A stretch of DNA of 64,000 bases from JBCBSS01 sp039819065 (GTDB taxonomy: Bacteria > Bacteroidota > Bacteroidia > Cytophagales > Cyclobacteriaceae): NCBI GenBank assembly GCA_039819065.1, contig JBCBSS010000007.1, positions 30,309 to 94,308 of the forward strand, in the 5' to 3' direction. This document shows positions 36,785 to 46,541 of this stretch, one piece after another (within the stretch, counting starts at the first letter, position 1; every line of letters begins with the position of its first letter). The position numbers and the translations under genes are program-made. The notes below the pieces were generated by a model. The model had not been told where the DNA came from. It did no database searches and worked only from the letters and a program-made list of their open reading frames with translations.

Positions 36785-39016
36785 ATGAGAAAGACCGTTT
36801 TTTTACTTCTAGCCCTATTTGCTGCGGGTTGGGTTCATGCCCAGGAAGAAGATAACTGGGGGCGTAAGTTCGAGCAATTAGACGCTGAACTACCTACACC
36901 TAACCGTTATAGAACAGGATCCGGTGCACCAGGGCCTGATTATTGGCAACAAAAAGCTGATTACGTGATCCAAGCTGAGCTTAACGACGATAATCAAAGC
37001 CTAACTGGAACTGAAACTATCACTTACTATAACTACGCTCCTGAACCGCTTGAATACTTATGGGTTCAATTAGACCAGAATGTGCGTAGCCAGAATAGCA
37101 TGACACGTGCTACCAAAACTGGCCGAGTACCAGATTCTATTCCAGCCAAATTCTTTAAGCCGTTTGTAACCAATGGTTACAATTTTGACGGAGGTTTCAA
37201 GATCAAGTCTGTGAAGCAAGCTGGAGGAAACACTTTGCCAACCACAATTGTCAATACCATGATGAAAGTGAAAATGCCTAAACCGCTCAATACAGGAGAG
37301 TCATTTTCTTTCGAAATAGCATGGTCTTACAATATCAACGATAGAATGGAAATGGGTGGCCGCTCAGGTTACGAGTATTTCCCTAAAGATGGTAACTATC
37401 TCTATACGATAGCACAGTGGTTCCCTAGAATGGCTGTTTACGACGATGTCAACGGATGGCAAAACAAGCAATTCCTTGGCTCAGGAGAGTTTGCGCTTCC
37501 TTTCGGGGATTATGATGTAAAGATCACTGTACCGGCCGACCACGTAGTCGCCTCAACAGGTGTACTTCAAAACCCTAAGCAAGTATTGTCTAAAACGCAG
37601 ATGCAACGATTTGACCAGGCTAAAAGTTCATTTGATAAGCCGGTCATCATTGTGACTGAAGAAGAAGCAATAGAAGCTGAAAAAAGCAAGTCTAAAAAGA
37701 AAAGCACATGGCACTACAAGGCTAGTAACGTTCGTGACTTTGCCTTTGCCTCATCCAGAAAATTCATCTGGGACGCCCAATCAGTAGATATCAATGGCAA
37801 AAAACCGTTGGCTATGTCTTACTATCCTAAAGAAGGTAATCCACTTTGGGAAGAAGAGTCTACCAAAGCTGTAGTGAATACACTTATCCATTATTCTAAA
37901 CAAACGGTAGAATACCCATATCCGGTGGCGATATCAGTACACGCTGCTTCAATTGGTATGGAGTACCCTATGATTTGCTTCAATTTCGGTAGACCTAACG
38001 AAAATGGTGAGTATAGTGTACAGAAGAAAATGGGTATGATCGGTGTGATCGTTCATGAGGTAGGACACAACTTCTTCCCGATGATCATCAACTCTGATGA
38101 GCGTCAATGGGCTTGGATGGATGAAGGTTTGAATACTTTCCTTGAAGGACAAACAATGAGAAAGTACTATCCAGACCTACCTTACACCAGAGGCGATCCT
38201 GATAGAATTACTGGTTATATGAAAGGAGATAAGCGTTTCATCAGGCCTATCATGACCAACCCTGAGCAAGTCACTCAACTTGGGCCAAATGCTTACACGA
38301 AGCCTGCCACTGCGCTTAACATTTTAAGAGAGACCATCATGGGTGAAGAACTGTTCGATGAAGCTTTCAGAACTTACTCTCAAAGATGGGCATTCAAGCA
38401 TCCTAAGCCAGCTGATTTCTTCAGGTCTATGGAAGATGCTTCAGCATTTGACCTGGATTGGTTCTGGAATGGCTGGTTCTATTCTAGAGACTACGTAGAC
38501 ATCGCTGTTGACGAGGTGAAGTGGTATCAGATCAAAAATGAGGAGCAAGGTGTCGAAAAGACCATCAATGTAGCCAAAGGAGACATTGGTAAAAAAGACA
38601 AGGACGATAAGAACACTGACTTTAGTGATGGCCCTAAAGAATTCAAATTGCTTGACACACCAGGTCAGTTTTACAGCGAGTACAGGGCACGTCTGAACGA
38701 TGATGAGATAAGAGCAGAATTCGCTGGTAAGCACCTTTATCAAGTGACATTCACTAACGAGGGAGGTCTGGTAACACCTATCATCGTAGAATTCACTTAT
38801 AAAGACGGCACCAAAGATCAGGAATTCGTGCCAGCAGAAATCTGGAGAAAGAATGAAAAGAAAGTCTCTAAAGTATTCGTGAAAGAAAAGGAGGTAACTT
38901 CGATCGTTATCGATCCTGATAAGAAATTAGCCGATTCTGATGCGGGAAATAACTTCTTCCCTAAAGCAGAAAGCAAGTCCAAATTTGATCAATTCAAAGA
39001 AGGAGACGGAGAATAA
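36785..39016 (+). CDS. M1 family metallopeptidase, secreted
   Basis: Zinc aminopeptidase of the M1 family (743 residues) with a signal peptide (cleavage near VHAQ, residue 20). The zinc site is HEVGH at 424-428 with the third ligand Glu447 in the DEGLNTF segment, exactly 18 residues later. The substrate-binding motif appears as GMEYPM instead of GAMEN. An N-terminal beta domain (residues about 40-250) and a C-terminal beta extension follow the family plan. It probably digests peptides in the periplasm or outside the cell. The transcript ends at the hairpin at 39037. Confidence 0.92.
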   Translation: MRKTVFLLLALFAAGWVHAQEEDNWGRKFEQLDAELPTPNRYRTGSGAPGPDYWQQKADYVIQAELNDDNQSLTGTETITYYNYAPEPLEYLWVQLDQNVRSQNSMTRATKTGRVPDSIPAKFFKPFVTNGYNFDGGFKIKSVKQAGGNTLPTTIVNTMMKVKMPKPLNTGESFSFEIAWSYNINDRMEMGGRSGYEYFPKDGNYLYTIAQWFPRMAVYDDVNGWQNKQFLGSGEFALPFGDYDVKITVPADHVVASTGVLQNPKQVLSKTQMQRFDQAKSSFDKPVIIVTEEEAIEAEKSKSKKKSTWHYKASNVRDFAFASSRKFIWDAQSVDINGKKPLAMSYYPKEGNPLWEEESTKAVVNTLIHYSKQTVEYPYPVAISVHAASIGMEYPMICFNFGRPNENGEYSVQKKMGMIGVIVHEVGHNFFPMIINSDERQWAWMDEGLNTFLEGQTMRKYYPDLPYTRGDPDRITGYMKGDKRFIRPIMTNPEQVTQLGPNAYTKPATALNILRETIMGEELFDEAFRTYSQRWAFKHPKPADFFRSMEDASAFDLDWFWNGWFYSRDYVDIAVDEVKWYQIKNEEQGVEKTINVAKGDIGKKDKDDKNTDFSDGPKEFKLLDTPGQFYSEYRARLNDDEIRAEFAGKHLYQVTFTNEGGLVTPIIVEFTYKDGTKDQEFVPAEIWRKNEKKVSKVFVKEKEVTSIVIDPDKKLADSDAGNNFFPKAESKSKFDQFKEGDGE

Positions 39017-39036
39017 CAGTTAGTTTCTCTATAAAG

Positions 39037-39070
39037 AAAAAGCCTCAGAAGTATATTTCTGAGGCTTTTT
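39037..39070 (+). terminator. Rho-independent terminator after the M1 peptidase
   Basis: AAAAAGCCTCAGAA (39037-39050) pairs perfectly with TTCTGAGGCTTTTT (39057-39070) with a 6-base loop and T-rich 3' end. It lies 20 bases after the stop. Confidence 0.93.
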
Positions 39071-40017
39071 TATTGGTTCAAACTTAGAGTTAGCGGCTAA
39101 AATTACGTGGCAAAAACAATAACAATCAAAAGAATACAGGCCAGTTATTTACATGTCAAACATTTCCCCAATAGTCATTCTGAAAGAAACTTATTAGCTT
39201 ATGAAGCTATACGAGAGGATAGCGTACCATTTGAGATCGTGATATTCACTAAATAGTAGATCGTTAATTAAGGAAAAAGAATCTCTTTCTGCCAATAAGA
39301 TGCTACCCAAAAGGACTGCGGCTTTTGACTAATGGCTAAAGCCACATGGCAAATCTAGGACCGTCATTCCACGGTTTTCGACGCAGGAGAAAATCCGGGG
39401 AATCTCCTATATCATTGTTGTCTATGTCTACACAAATGATGAAAGTGTCTATGAAGGCAATAGGCACGAAAGTAACTTTCGCGCTAGAGTGAGTGATCCG
39501 ATTACGGAAAAAGAATCTCTTCTTGCCAATAAGATACTACCCGGAAGGCTTGTGGTTTTTGATTATTGGCTAAAGCCTTGTCATTCGCTCATTGATAGCC
39601 ACGGGCTAAAGCACCGTGGCAATGACATTCGCAGCTAAATGTTATAACCAATCAATTTCTGAAAAGCATTGATATTGCACTGGGCTTTAGCCCAGGGACA
39701 ACTGGTTGCTCCAAAATAAGCCCTGATCGAGCGCGTTTGCAACGCGTTCGAAAGCCAGAAGACACTCAAACAAGCTCCAAATAATTGCTGTACGTCTTGC
39801 TCTGGGCTTTAGCCCAGAAATAATCAACTAAGTCCGCAAAAGGCTTTAGCCGCTAAATTTGTTAACCAGCATGTCAATATATGCCAAGGTGTTTTTGTTG
39901 TCGATTTGATCAATATCAGTGTACTCTTGTTCATGTAATAGTTAATGTCTAGAGCCTTTTAGAGATCTGTTTTAAGGTGCGCTAAAGACCATGGCAGCAT
40001 ATTTAGAATTCTATTTC
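39071..40017. repeat. Repeat-rich gap: GGCTAAAGCC palindromes and a 70-bp duplication
   Basis: About 950 bases without a supported gene. A duplicated block of about 70 bases lies at 39272-39343 and 39506-39577 (each starts GGAAAAAGAATCTC and ends GGCTAAAGCC). Palindromes of the GGCTTTAGCC type recur at 39334, 39568, 39680-39695, 39802-39817 and 39842-39851; the 39680 and 39802 copies are CTGGGCTTTAGCCCAG. A CGCGTT/AACGCG dyad lies at 39732-39746. This looks like an accumulation of intergenic repeats. Confidence 0.7.
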
Positions 40018-40635
40018 TCAATCAACCACTGCCTCAAAAGAGCCATTGTTTCTACGGTTGTAAATATCAACCAACTGAGATTCAAGCACCCTGTTTTCAG
40101 ATAGCTCTGGTAAGCTATCTATCTTGAAAAAACCCACATCCAAAGTTTCCATACCCTCTTTGGCAACACCACCGGTGATTTCACATTCTATGAATATCTT
40201 GTACACATAATAGGGCTCCGGTGGATGAGGATAGCACCTCTTATCTAAAACACCCAGTAGCCTTTTTGCCTTTACATCTAACCCAGCCTCTTCCTTTACC
40301 TCTTTCACCGCTACTTCCGATGGCGTATAGCCAACATCGGCCCAGCCGCCTGGAGGAGCCCACCTGCTATCGGTTTTTTCTTTTATCAGGAGAATTTCAT
40401 CATCCTTGAAAATTATCGCCCTCACATCGACCATGGGCGTGGCATAGTGAGCTGTATTTGAAAAAAGTGCTTCTATCACCGGTATTTCGGCCCCTGATAA
40501 ATGTTGCATCATCTCAAGGCCGATCTGCCTTAGTTGCTCATAGCGATCGATGTCATAGTCACTTTCTGTATAATGTAAGCCAGACTGAGCAATAGCAAGT
40601 ATTTGTTTTGTAAGCTCTAGGTGCTTGTGATTCAT
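40018..40635 (-). CDS. Nudix hydrolase with N-terminal helical domain
   Basis: Protein of 205 residues. Residues 1-65 form the small helical domain found in the NudF/ADP-ribose pyrophosphatase-like group (N-terminal Nudix hydrolase domain). The Nudix box lies at residues 97-119 and ends KEVKEEAGL; the catalytic Glu-Glu pair is present, while the first Glu of the consensus is Tyr103 and Arg is Lys111. It hydrolyses nucleoside diphosphates linked to another group; substrate unknown. It follows the M20 peptidase on the same strand with one base between, so both form an operon. Confidence 0.85.
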   Translation of the reverse strand: MNHKHLELTKQILAIAQSGLHYTESDYDIDRYEQLRQIGLEMMQHLSGAEIPVIEALFSNTAHYATPMVDVRAIIFKDDEILLIKEKTDSRWAPPGGWADVGYTPSEVAVKEVKEEAGLDVKAKRLLGVLDKRCYPHPPEPYYVYKIFIECEITGGVAKEGMETLDVGFFKIDSLPELSENRVLESQLVDIYNRRNNGSFEAVVD

Positions 40636-40636
40636 A

Positions 40637-42166
40637 TTACTTTGTTTTTTCTGTCAGTAAAGAAAGGCATGTTTTGATGCCATCAATGAAATTCCCCAGC
40701 CTTAGATTCTCATTGGGGCTATGTTGATTGTTATCCGCGTTGACAGTCGGTACCGACACTGCTGGGACACCCAAAGTAGTTACGAAAGGAGAGATGGGAA
40801 TGGAACCACCTGCTATTCTTATTCTAACGGGCTCTTCATCAAATGCCCTTAGCATAGCACTTCGTAACCATTGGCCAATTTCTGAATCAAAGTCGGTTCT
40901 GAAAGCATCATATAAGTTTTTGTAGCTGAATGAGATGAGTTTAGGATATTGAGCACGTTCGTCATCGGAAGGTTCTCCTGACACAATATGAAACCCCTGA
41001 TCTTGGATATGCTTTTTAAACAAGCCAACCAATCTCTCGGCGTTGCTTTCGGGTACCAATCGAATGTCGATTTCCGCCGTGGCAGTAGCAGGGACGATCG
41101 TTCTCACCTCCTTGCCAATCCAACCTGATTGCATGCCTCGCACATTCAAAGAAGGGTACTGTATGGATTCCTGATAGTTAGTCGCCACTTTATCAATATC
41201 CGCTATGCCCATCTTTTTTCTGATCTCACTTTCATCATCTGGTACTTGGCGAAGTATTTCTTTGGTTTTTCCGTCTATCGTAATGCCATCGTAATAGCCC
41301 GGTATCGTCACGCGACCTTGATCATTCTTTAGAGAAGCTAACAGCTTGGACAATGTAAAAGCGGGGTTCGGGACGTAATTCCCATAGTGCCCACTATGTT
41401 GAGGTACCCTTGGCCCGAAAACTTTCAGCGTGACGGTAGAAATCCCTCTTGCGCCAAAAGTGAGCGTAGGGCTATTGGAAATATGCCTTGGCCCATCAAG
41501 GATTACAAACTCGTCTGCCGCCAATGCTTGTTGATAAAGATCAACAGCTCCGGGTAGATGCGGAGAGCCTAGTTCCTCCTCAAAATCCATGATCACTTTG
41601 ATGTTGTAGTCAGGCTGCTGCTCTATCTGGCGCATGATATCCAACGCAGCTAGGAACATGATGATTGGCCCTTTCGCGTCGGCAGCAGAACGGGCAAAAA
41701 TGCGCCAATCTGCTTCGAAGCCATTTTCCAATTCCTCCCAGGCCACATCCTTCCAGGTGCCATTCACCTGCTTCTTGATCACGGGTTGGTATGGACTTTC
41801 CTGATCCCATTGGCTAGAATCTACCGGTTGGCCATCTACCTGTAGGTAGAATAACACTGTTTTGCTGGCCGCACCAGACTTCATTTCAGCTAGCAGTAGA
41901 GGAGGCCCACCGGTGGATAACCTTTTGGTGCTGAAGTTTCTTTTTTTGAAGGCCACTTCACACCAGCTGACGTTATCTTCTACATGGCTAGGATAGCTGG
42001 CATTGTTCGGAATGCTGAGGAACTCTTTTAATTCCCAAATGGCCTTCAGTGACTGACGCTGACTGAGTAGCTCTAGCTTATCTGATTTTAACCCCTGCCC
42101 AAAGCTGACATGGAAAGAAATGAGCACGGTTAGCAAAGAGCATGTTAATAAGTTAATCTTGCGCAT
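40637..42166 (-). CDS. M20 family metallopeptidase, secreted
   Basis: Exported zinc/cobalt-dependent hydrolase of the M20 family, 509 residues from the ATG at 42166 (MRKINLLTCSLLTVLISF); five extra residues would come with the ATG at 42181. The signal peptide ends near FGQG. Motifs seen in order: VDGQPV near 110, ADAKG, FEEELGSPHL with the catalytic Glu and the Glu ligand, GGSIPI and HSPNE near the end. The expected His of the HxD first ligand site is Gln109. It would cleave peptides or acyl-amino acids. Nudix hydrolase follows in the same operon. Confidence 0.85.
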   Translation of the reverse strand: MRKINLLTCSLLTVLISFHVSFGQGLKSDKLELLSQRQSLKAIWELKEFLSIPNNASYPSHVEDNVSWCEVAFKKRNFSTKRLSTGGPPLLLAEMKSGAASKTVLFYLQVDGQPVDSSQWDQESPYQPVIKKQVNGTWKDVAWEELENGFEADWRIFARSAADAKGPIIMFLAALDIMRQIEQQPDYNIKVIMDFEEELGSPHLPGAVDLYQQALAADEFVILDGPRHISNSPTLTFGARGISTVTLKVFGPRVPQHSGHYGNYVPNPAFTLSKLLASLKNDQGRVTIPGYYDGITIDGKTKEILRQVPDDESEIRKKMGIADIDKVATNYQESIQYPSLNVRGMQSGWIGKEVRTIVPATATAEIDIRLVPESNAERLVGLFKKHIQDQGFHIVSGEPSDDERAQYPKLISFSYKNLYDAFRTDFDSEIGQWLRSAMLRAFDEEPVRIRIAGGSIPISPFVTTLGVPAVSVPTVNADNNQHSPNENLRLGNFIDGIKTCLSLLTEKTK

Positions 42167-42275
42167 ATTTGTAGCTTTCAAAATTAAGTGAGAAAAGAGA
42201 GTAAGAAATACATAGCTACCGACACTGATTGATTTGTGATCAAATAAACTAATTTTTCAATTCTAAAAACAGACG

Positions 42276-44075
42276 ATGGCGCAACCACTGGAAATATTCA
42301 ATGACAATGTTCAAAAATTTGAAGAACAGGCATCCACACTCCGGAAAAAGTACAGCAACCTTTCCGTAATGCGCATCATCGCTTTCATTGTATCGCTGGT
42401 GGTTTTCGTCTACCTCGCTAATGATCGATCATATTGGGGCGTGGTCATCGTGCTGTTAACTTTCCCATTTGCATTTGGCCTCCTCATCAGGTACCATAAT
42501 AGAATTGGCTACCGAATGAACCATTACAAGTTGCTGAAAAAGATCAACCAACAAGAGATTCAAAAAGCAAATGGGGATCTTGGCCAGTTTGATCAAGGCA
42601 CCGAATTCAATGAGAACAGCCATCCTTACACCAACGATTTAGACATTTTTGGTAAGAACTCTCTCTTTCAGTTATTAAATAGAACGACTACTGTTTCAGG
42701 CAAGGCTATGCTTGCCAAATGGCTTAAAAAAGCTGCGACCAAAGAGACCATTCTTGACAGGCAAGAAGCGGTAAAGGAGTTGACTTCATCTGTAGAATGG
42801 CGGCAAGATTTTCAAGCCAGCGGGATGCATTTCCAAGATGAGAAGAATGAAATACACGTTTTGTTAGAATGGATTAAAGAGGAAACGGAGATCAAGAACC
42901 GTAGCCTGTATTTATTGGCCAGTTGGGCCATGCCAATTTTGCTATTCACCATTCTAGGTCTTGTAGCCTTCAAAGTCATTACTATTTATTACTTCTTCGG
43001 CATACTGGCCATCAACGGCATCATTTTAAGATCATTCTATGATCCCGTGAAGGACATCACAGATAAAGCCTATAAGAGCACCAAGACTTTGAAATCTTAT
43101 GCCTCATTGATCCGCATGATCGAAGAGTCGAACTTCCATTCTAAGGAACTGACTAGTTTGAAAGCTAATTTCAATCATGATAACTTCAAAGCATCAGCCG
43201 TAGTTGGCCAGTTGCAACGATTGTTGGACTTTCTACTTTCCAGGGCCAATATGCTATATGGCCTTATAGACCTGTTATTGCTTATGGATATTCATCTGTT
43301 GCTGAGGGCAGAAAAATGGAGAAAGGAGAATAAGGAAGAAGTAAGCAAATGGTTTGATAGTATCAGCGAGTTTGAGACCATCAACAGTATGGCTGGCTTT
43401 GCTTATGCTAACCCTGAATATGCCTATCCAGTCATTAGCGATAATACGCATTACCTGAACGCGCAGGAAATGGGCCACCCGCTCATCAAAAGCGCTTCGA
43501 GGATCAGCAATGATTTTAGAATTGATGAAGGAAAAGGCGAAGTAATCATCGTCACTGGCTCCAATATGTCCGGTAAAAGTACTTTTTTAAGAACAATAGG
43601 GGTGAACCTTGTTTTAGCATTAGCAGGTGCACCCGTCTGTTCTAAAGCATTTGAGGTTTCGAACATACAAGTATTTACCAGTATGCGCACCCAGGATGAC
43701 CTTGAAGAAAGTATATCGTCGTTCTATGCTGAGTTAAAGCGCATTAGGCAGTTACTTGATTTGTTGGAAGATGGTGATCAGCCTGTTCTTTTTATGCTTG
43801 ATGAGATTCTGAAAGGAACCAATTCTCAGGACAGGCACACCGGGGGTGTAGCTTTGGTGAAGCAACTGAGCAAAACCAATGCAGTAGGCTTAATCTCCAC
43901 TCATGACCTTGACTTAGGCAACACGAGTAAGACGTATGAAAATGTCAAAAACTTCAGCTTTAACAGTAAGATCATCAATGATGAGATTATTTTTGATTAC
44001 AAGCTAACCGAGGGTGTTTGCCAGAGCTTTAATGCCAGCAAACTCATGCAAAAAATTGGCATTCAAATTGAATAA
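42276..44075 (+). CDS. Membrane-anchored MutS-family ATPase
   Basis: Protein of 599 residues. The C-terminal third is a MutS-type ATPase domain with Walker A GSNMSGKS at 428-435, Walker B VLFMLDEIL and the RHTGGVALVKQL segment. A helical MutS-like core comes before it. The N-terminal mismatch-recognition domain is absent, and membrane segments occur near 50-85 and 210-250. So it is not a standard mismatch repair protein. Such membrane MutS-like proteins occur widely in Bacteroidota; function unknown. It lies 66 bases ahead of a TerB-like gene on the same strand. Confidence 0.85.
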   Translation: MAQPLEIFNDNVQKFEEQASTLRKKYSNLSVMRIIAFIVSLVVFVYLANDRSYWGVVIVLLTFPFAFGLLIRYHNRIGYRMNHYKLLKKINQQEIQKANGDLGQFDQGTEFNENSHPYTNDLDIFGKNSLFQLLNRTTTVSGKAMLAKWLKKAATKETILDRQEAVKELTSSVEWRQDFQASGMHFQDEKNEIHVLLEWIKEETEIKNRSLYLLASWAMPILLFTILGLVAFKVITIYYFFGILAINGIILRSFYDPVKDITDKAYKSTKTLKSYASLIRMIEESNFHSKELTSLKANFNHDNFKASAVVGQLQRLLDFLLSRANMLYGLIDLLLLMDIHLLLRAEKWRKENKEEVSKWFDSISEFETINSMAGFAYANPEYAYPVISDNTHYLNAQEMGHPLIKSASRISNDFRIDEGKGEVIIVTGSNMSGKSTFLRTIGVNLVLALAGAPVCSKAFEVSNIQVFTSMRTQDDLEESISSFYAELKRIRQLLDLLEDGDQPVLFMLDEILKGTNSQDRHTGGVALVKQLSKTNAVGLISTHDLDLGNTSKTYENVKNFSFNSKIINDEIIFDYKLTEGVCQSFNASKLMQKIGIQIE

Positions 44076-44141
44076 ATTCTAAACCAAATTCTTATATTGA
44101 AATTCTGATTCTATTTTTTAGTCTATAATTTTTTAAGCTTT

Positions 44142-44525
44142 ATGGCCAGTAAGGATTTTGAAACAGGTCTACTTAACCTCCTCCACTTAATCTCTCTCGA
44201 AGATGGTGTAAAAGATGAAACGGAGAAGAAGGCAATACAGAGAATAAAGGATATCGAAAATATTTCTGAGGAGAGCTACCAGGAGTTTGATGCCAAGATC
44301 AGATCCCTTTCCCGTAATGAAATATTCGATTTAGGTATAGATGCCATAAGGCGCTGTCCTACCGATGAAGTCAAACGTATTTTTGCCTGGATTTATGTCA
44401 TTAGTGAAGTAGATGGAGAGGTACACGTCCGGGAAGCAAGGTTTATTCTCTACGTATTAAAGGCCCTCAACCTGGATTTGGACGAAATTCAAAAAATTTC
44501 CAAAACGCTCCCATCTATAGTTTGA
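44142..44525 (+). CDS. TerB-like helical protein
   Basis: Cytoplasmic all-helical protein of 127 residues. It resembles the TerB/DUF533-type tellurite-resistance fold, with the acidic pairs of each half, EDGVKDETEKKAI near 20 and SEVDGEVHVREA near 85-96. These likely bind a metal. No other ter gene is near. It follows the MutS-like gene and is followed 20 bases later by the HEAT/cyclophilin gene, so an operon of three is possible. Confidence 0.7.
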   Translation: MASKDFETGLLNLLHLISLEDGVKDETEKKAIQRIKDIENISEESYQEFDAKIRSLSRNEIFDLGIDAIRRCPTDEVKRIFAWIYVISEVDGEVHVREARFILYVLKALNLDLDEIQKISKTLPSIV

Positions 44526-44545
44526 TCTTTGCGTAAATTTCCGGG

Positions 44546-46486
44546 ATGAAAAATCTGATCCCGTTTGTATTGTTCCTGGCGCTTGGTGCATGCGAATATG
44601 GTGCACAAGAGCAGCAGAAGGCTTTATTTAATCAGTATGCTGATGACATACTCAGACAAATATATACCTATCAGGATGAGCGCAACAGTACTGATCTAAT
44701 ACCTTTCCTAAAACACGAAGAGGCTGTTTATAGGGAGCAGGCCGCTTTGGCCTTTGGCTCTGTACAAGATACCCTTGCTATAGTTGATTTGGGTCGTTTG
44801 TTAAGGCAGGATGATAGTGTTTCCGTTAGAATAGCCGCAGCTTATGCGCTCGGTCAGATGTATGACGCGGCAGCGCAGGAATTTCTAATGAATGCACTTC
44901 AGCAAGAAGATAGTGCTGTGGTCAGAAAAGAACTGCTGGAAGCTCTTGGCAAGTGTATTACCCAGGAGAATTTACCTTTTCTTGCCCTTTTTCCGGTAGA
45001 AGATCATCTTGAAACAGAGGGGTTAGCATGGGGTCTTTACCGCGCGGGAATTAGAAATGTCCATGATGACAGCACCGTTCAAGCCGCTGTTCATTTATTG
45101 AATCCGGAATTCAACCAGGAAACACGCTTGGGTGCCGCCCATTTTTTGTATAGAAGTCCGAACCTGGAACTGACGAAATACCGGGAGGTAATTATAAATT
45201 CAGCTATTAAAGACCGCTCAGCTTTTGTGAGAATGGCCGCTACTCTGGCATTGGGAAAAGTGCCAACAGAGCAGACCCAAAAGGCCTTGACAGAAAGTAT
45301 CGTAAAAGATGCTGACTATAGGGTTAGAATCAATGCGCTAAGAGCCCTTTCAGCTTTCGATGCAGCCGAGGTCAATCAAGCTGTATGGCCAATGCTGCAA
45401 GACGAAAATATCAATGTAGGCATAGCGGCAACTACCTGGTTGGATCGCAAGCTCTCAGCTAATGAAGTAGATGACCTGACCAAACACGCTGAACAAATTC
45501 AAAACTGGAGAATCAAGTCAAGCCTTTGGGCAACGGCTATGAAGCTTGAACCTGAGCAGACCACGCTTCAAGAGACAATTCAAAAGAGGTACAACGATTC
45601 TGACAACCCTTATGAAAAGGCAGCACTCTTGACGGCTTTGAGCGCTTCTCCATCGGCCTATGACTTCCTAAAAACAGAAACCTTTTCCACTGATCATGCC
45701 GCCATTCGATTAGCCGGTATGCAGGGACTGGCCTCTATGAGAAGGAACAAGGCGTTTCCGGGTGAATTGGCAAAAGGATTTACAGGCGTTTTGGAAGATG
45801 CCTTCAAAAGTGCTGATCTGGCCATGATCGGGACGGCTGCAGGGTTGATCACCGATGAAGAGCTCGACTTCAAAAGCCAATTCGAAGCTTTTGATTTTTT
45901 ATATGAAGCTAAATCGAGTCTGGAACTGCCAAAAGACAATGAAGCTTTACAGGCGCTCCAAAGAGCAATAGACTATTTTGAAGGTAACGAAGCACCTGAA
46001 CCGGTCAAGAATGAGTTCAATCATCCCATTGACTGGACGTTAGTGGCTTCTATCAATGAAAATCACCGAGCGGTGATCAAGACAAACAAGGGAGATATTA
46101 CACTTCGCATCTTGATCGATGATGCGCCAGGCTCTGCCGCCAACTTCGTTCAACTGGCACGCTCAGGTTATTATGACGGCAAGAACTTTCATAGGGTAGT
46201 CCCCAATTTCGTAGCCCAGGGAGGTTGCAATAGAGGTGATGGCTGGGGCAGCGAGGATTATTCGATTCGCTCTGAGTTAGGCCCTATACGCTACAGAGAA
46301 GGTCATGTGGGCATGGCTTCTGCCGGGAAAGACACGGAAGGAACTCAGTGGTTTATCACTCATTCTCCAACCCCGCATCTGGATGGTAGATACAGTATAT
46401 TTGCCGTGGTAGTGGAAGGCATGGACGTCGTACACAGCCTTGAAATGGGAGATATAATAGAAAAGATCGAAATAGCTGAAAGATAG
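44546..46486 (+). CDS. HEAT-repeat / cyclophilin fusion lipoprotein
   Basis: A 646-residue lipoprotein (lipobox LGAC, Cys16). Residues about 35-480 are HEAT-like helical repeats (DSVSVRIAAAYALGQMYD, SAFVRMAATLALGKVPTEQT). Residues about 510-646 form a cyclophilin-type peptidyl-prolyl isomerase, with FHRVVPNFVAQGGCNRGDGW, GHVGMASAG, TQWFIT and LDGRYSIFAVV. The Arg and Phe of the FHR signature are kept, so activity is likely. It probably helps fold or dock periplasmic proteins. This HEAT/cyclophilin fusion is unusual outside Bacteroidota. Confidence 0.85.
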   Translation: MKNLIPFVLFLALGACEYGAQEQQKALFNQYADDILRQIYTYQDERNSTDLIPFLKHEEAVYREQAALAFGSVQDTLAIVDLGRLLRQDDSVSVRIAAAYALGQMYDAAAQEFLMNALQQEDSAVVRKELLEALGKCITQENLPFLALFPVEDHLETEGLAWGLYRAGIRNVHDDSTVQAAVHLLNPEFNQETRLGAAHFLYRSPNLELTKYREVIINSAIKDRSAFVRMAATLALGKVPTEQTQKALTESIVKDADYRVRINALRALSAFDAAEVNQAVWPMLQDENINVGIAATTWLDRKLSANEVDDLTKHAEQIQNWRIKSSLWATAMKLEPEQTTLQETIQKRYNDSDNPYEKAALLTALSASPSAYDFLKTETFSTDHAAIRLAGMQGLASMRRNKAFPGELAKGFTGVLEDAFKSADLAMIGTAAGLITDEELDFKSQFEAFDFLYEAKSSLELPKDNEALQALQRAIDYFEGNEAPEPVKNEFNHPIDWTLVASINENHRAVIKTNKGDITLRILIDDAPGSAANFVQLARSGYYDGKNFHRVVPNFVAQGGCNRGDGWGSEDYSIRSELGPIRYREGHVGMASAGKDTEGTQWFITHSPTPHLDGRYSIFAVVVEGMDVVHSLEMGDIIEKIEIAER

Positions 46487-46541
46487 AAAGCTTGTATGTG
46501 GTACTATCAACGGTCAGAGCTGATCACTAATTATACTAACT

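Noticed and set aside
42276..44075. Calling this gene mutS
   Set aside because: The mismatch-recognition domain is missing and membrane segments are present.
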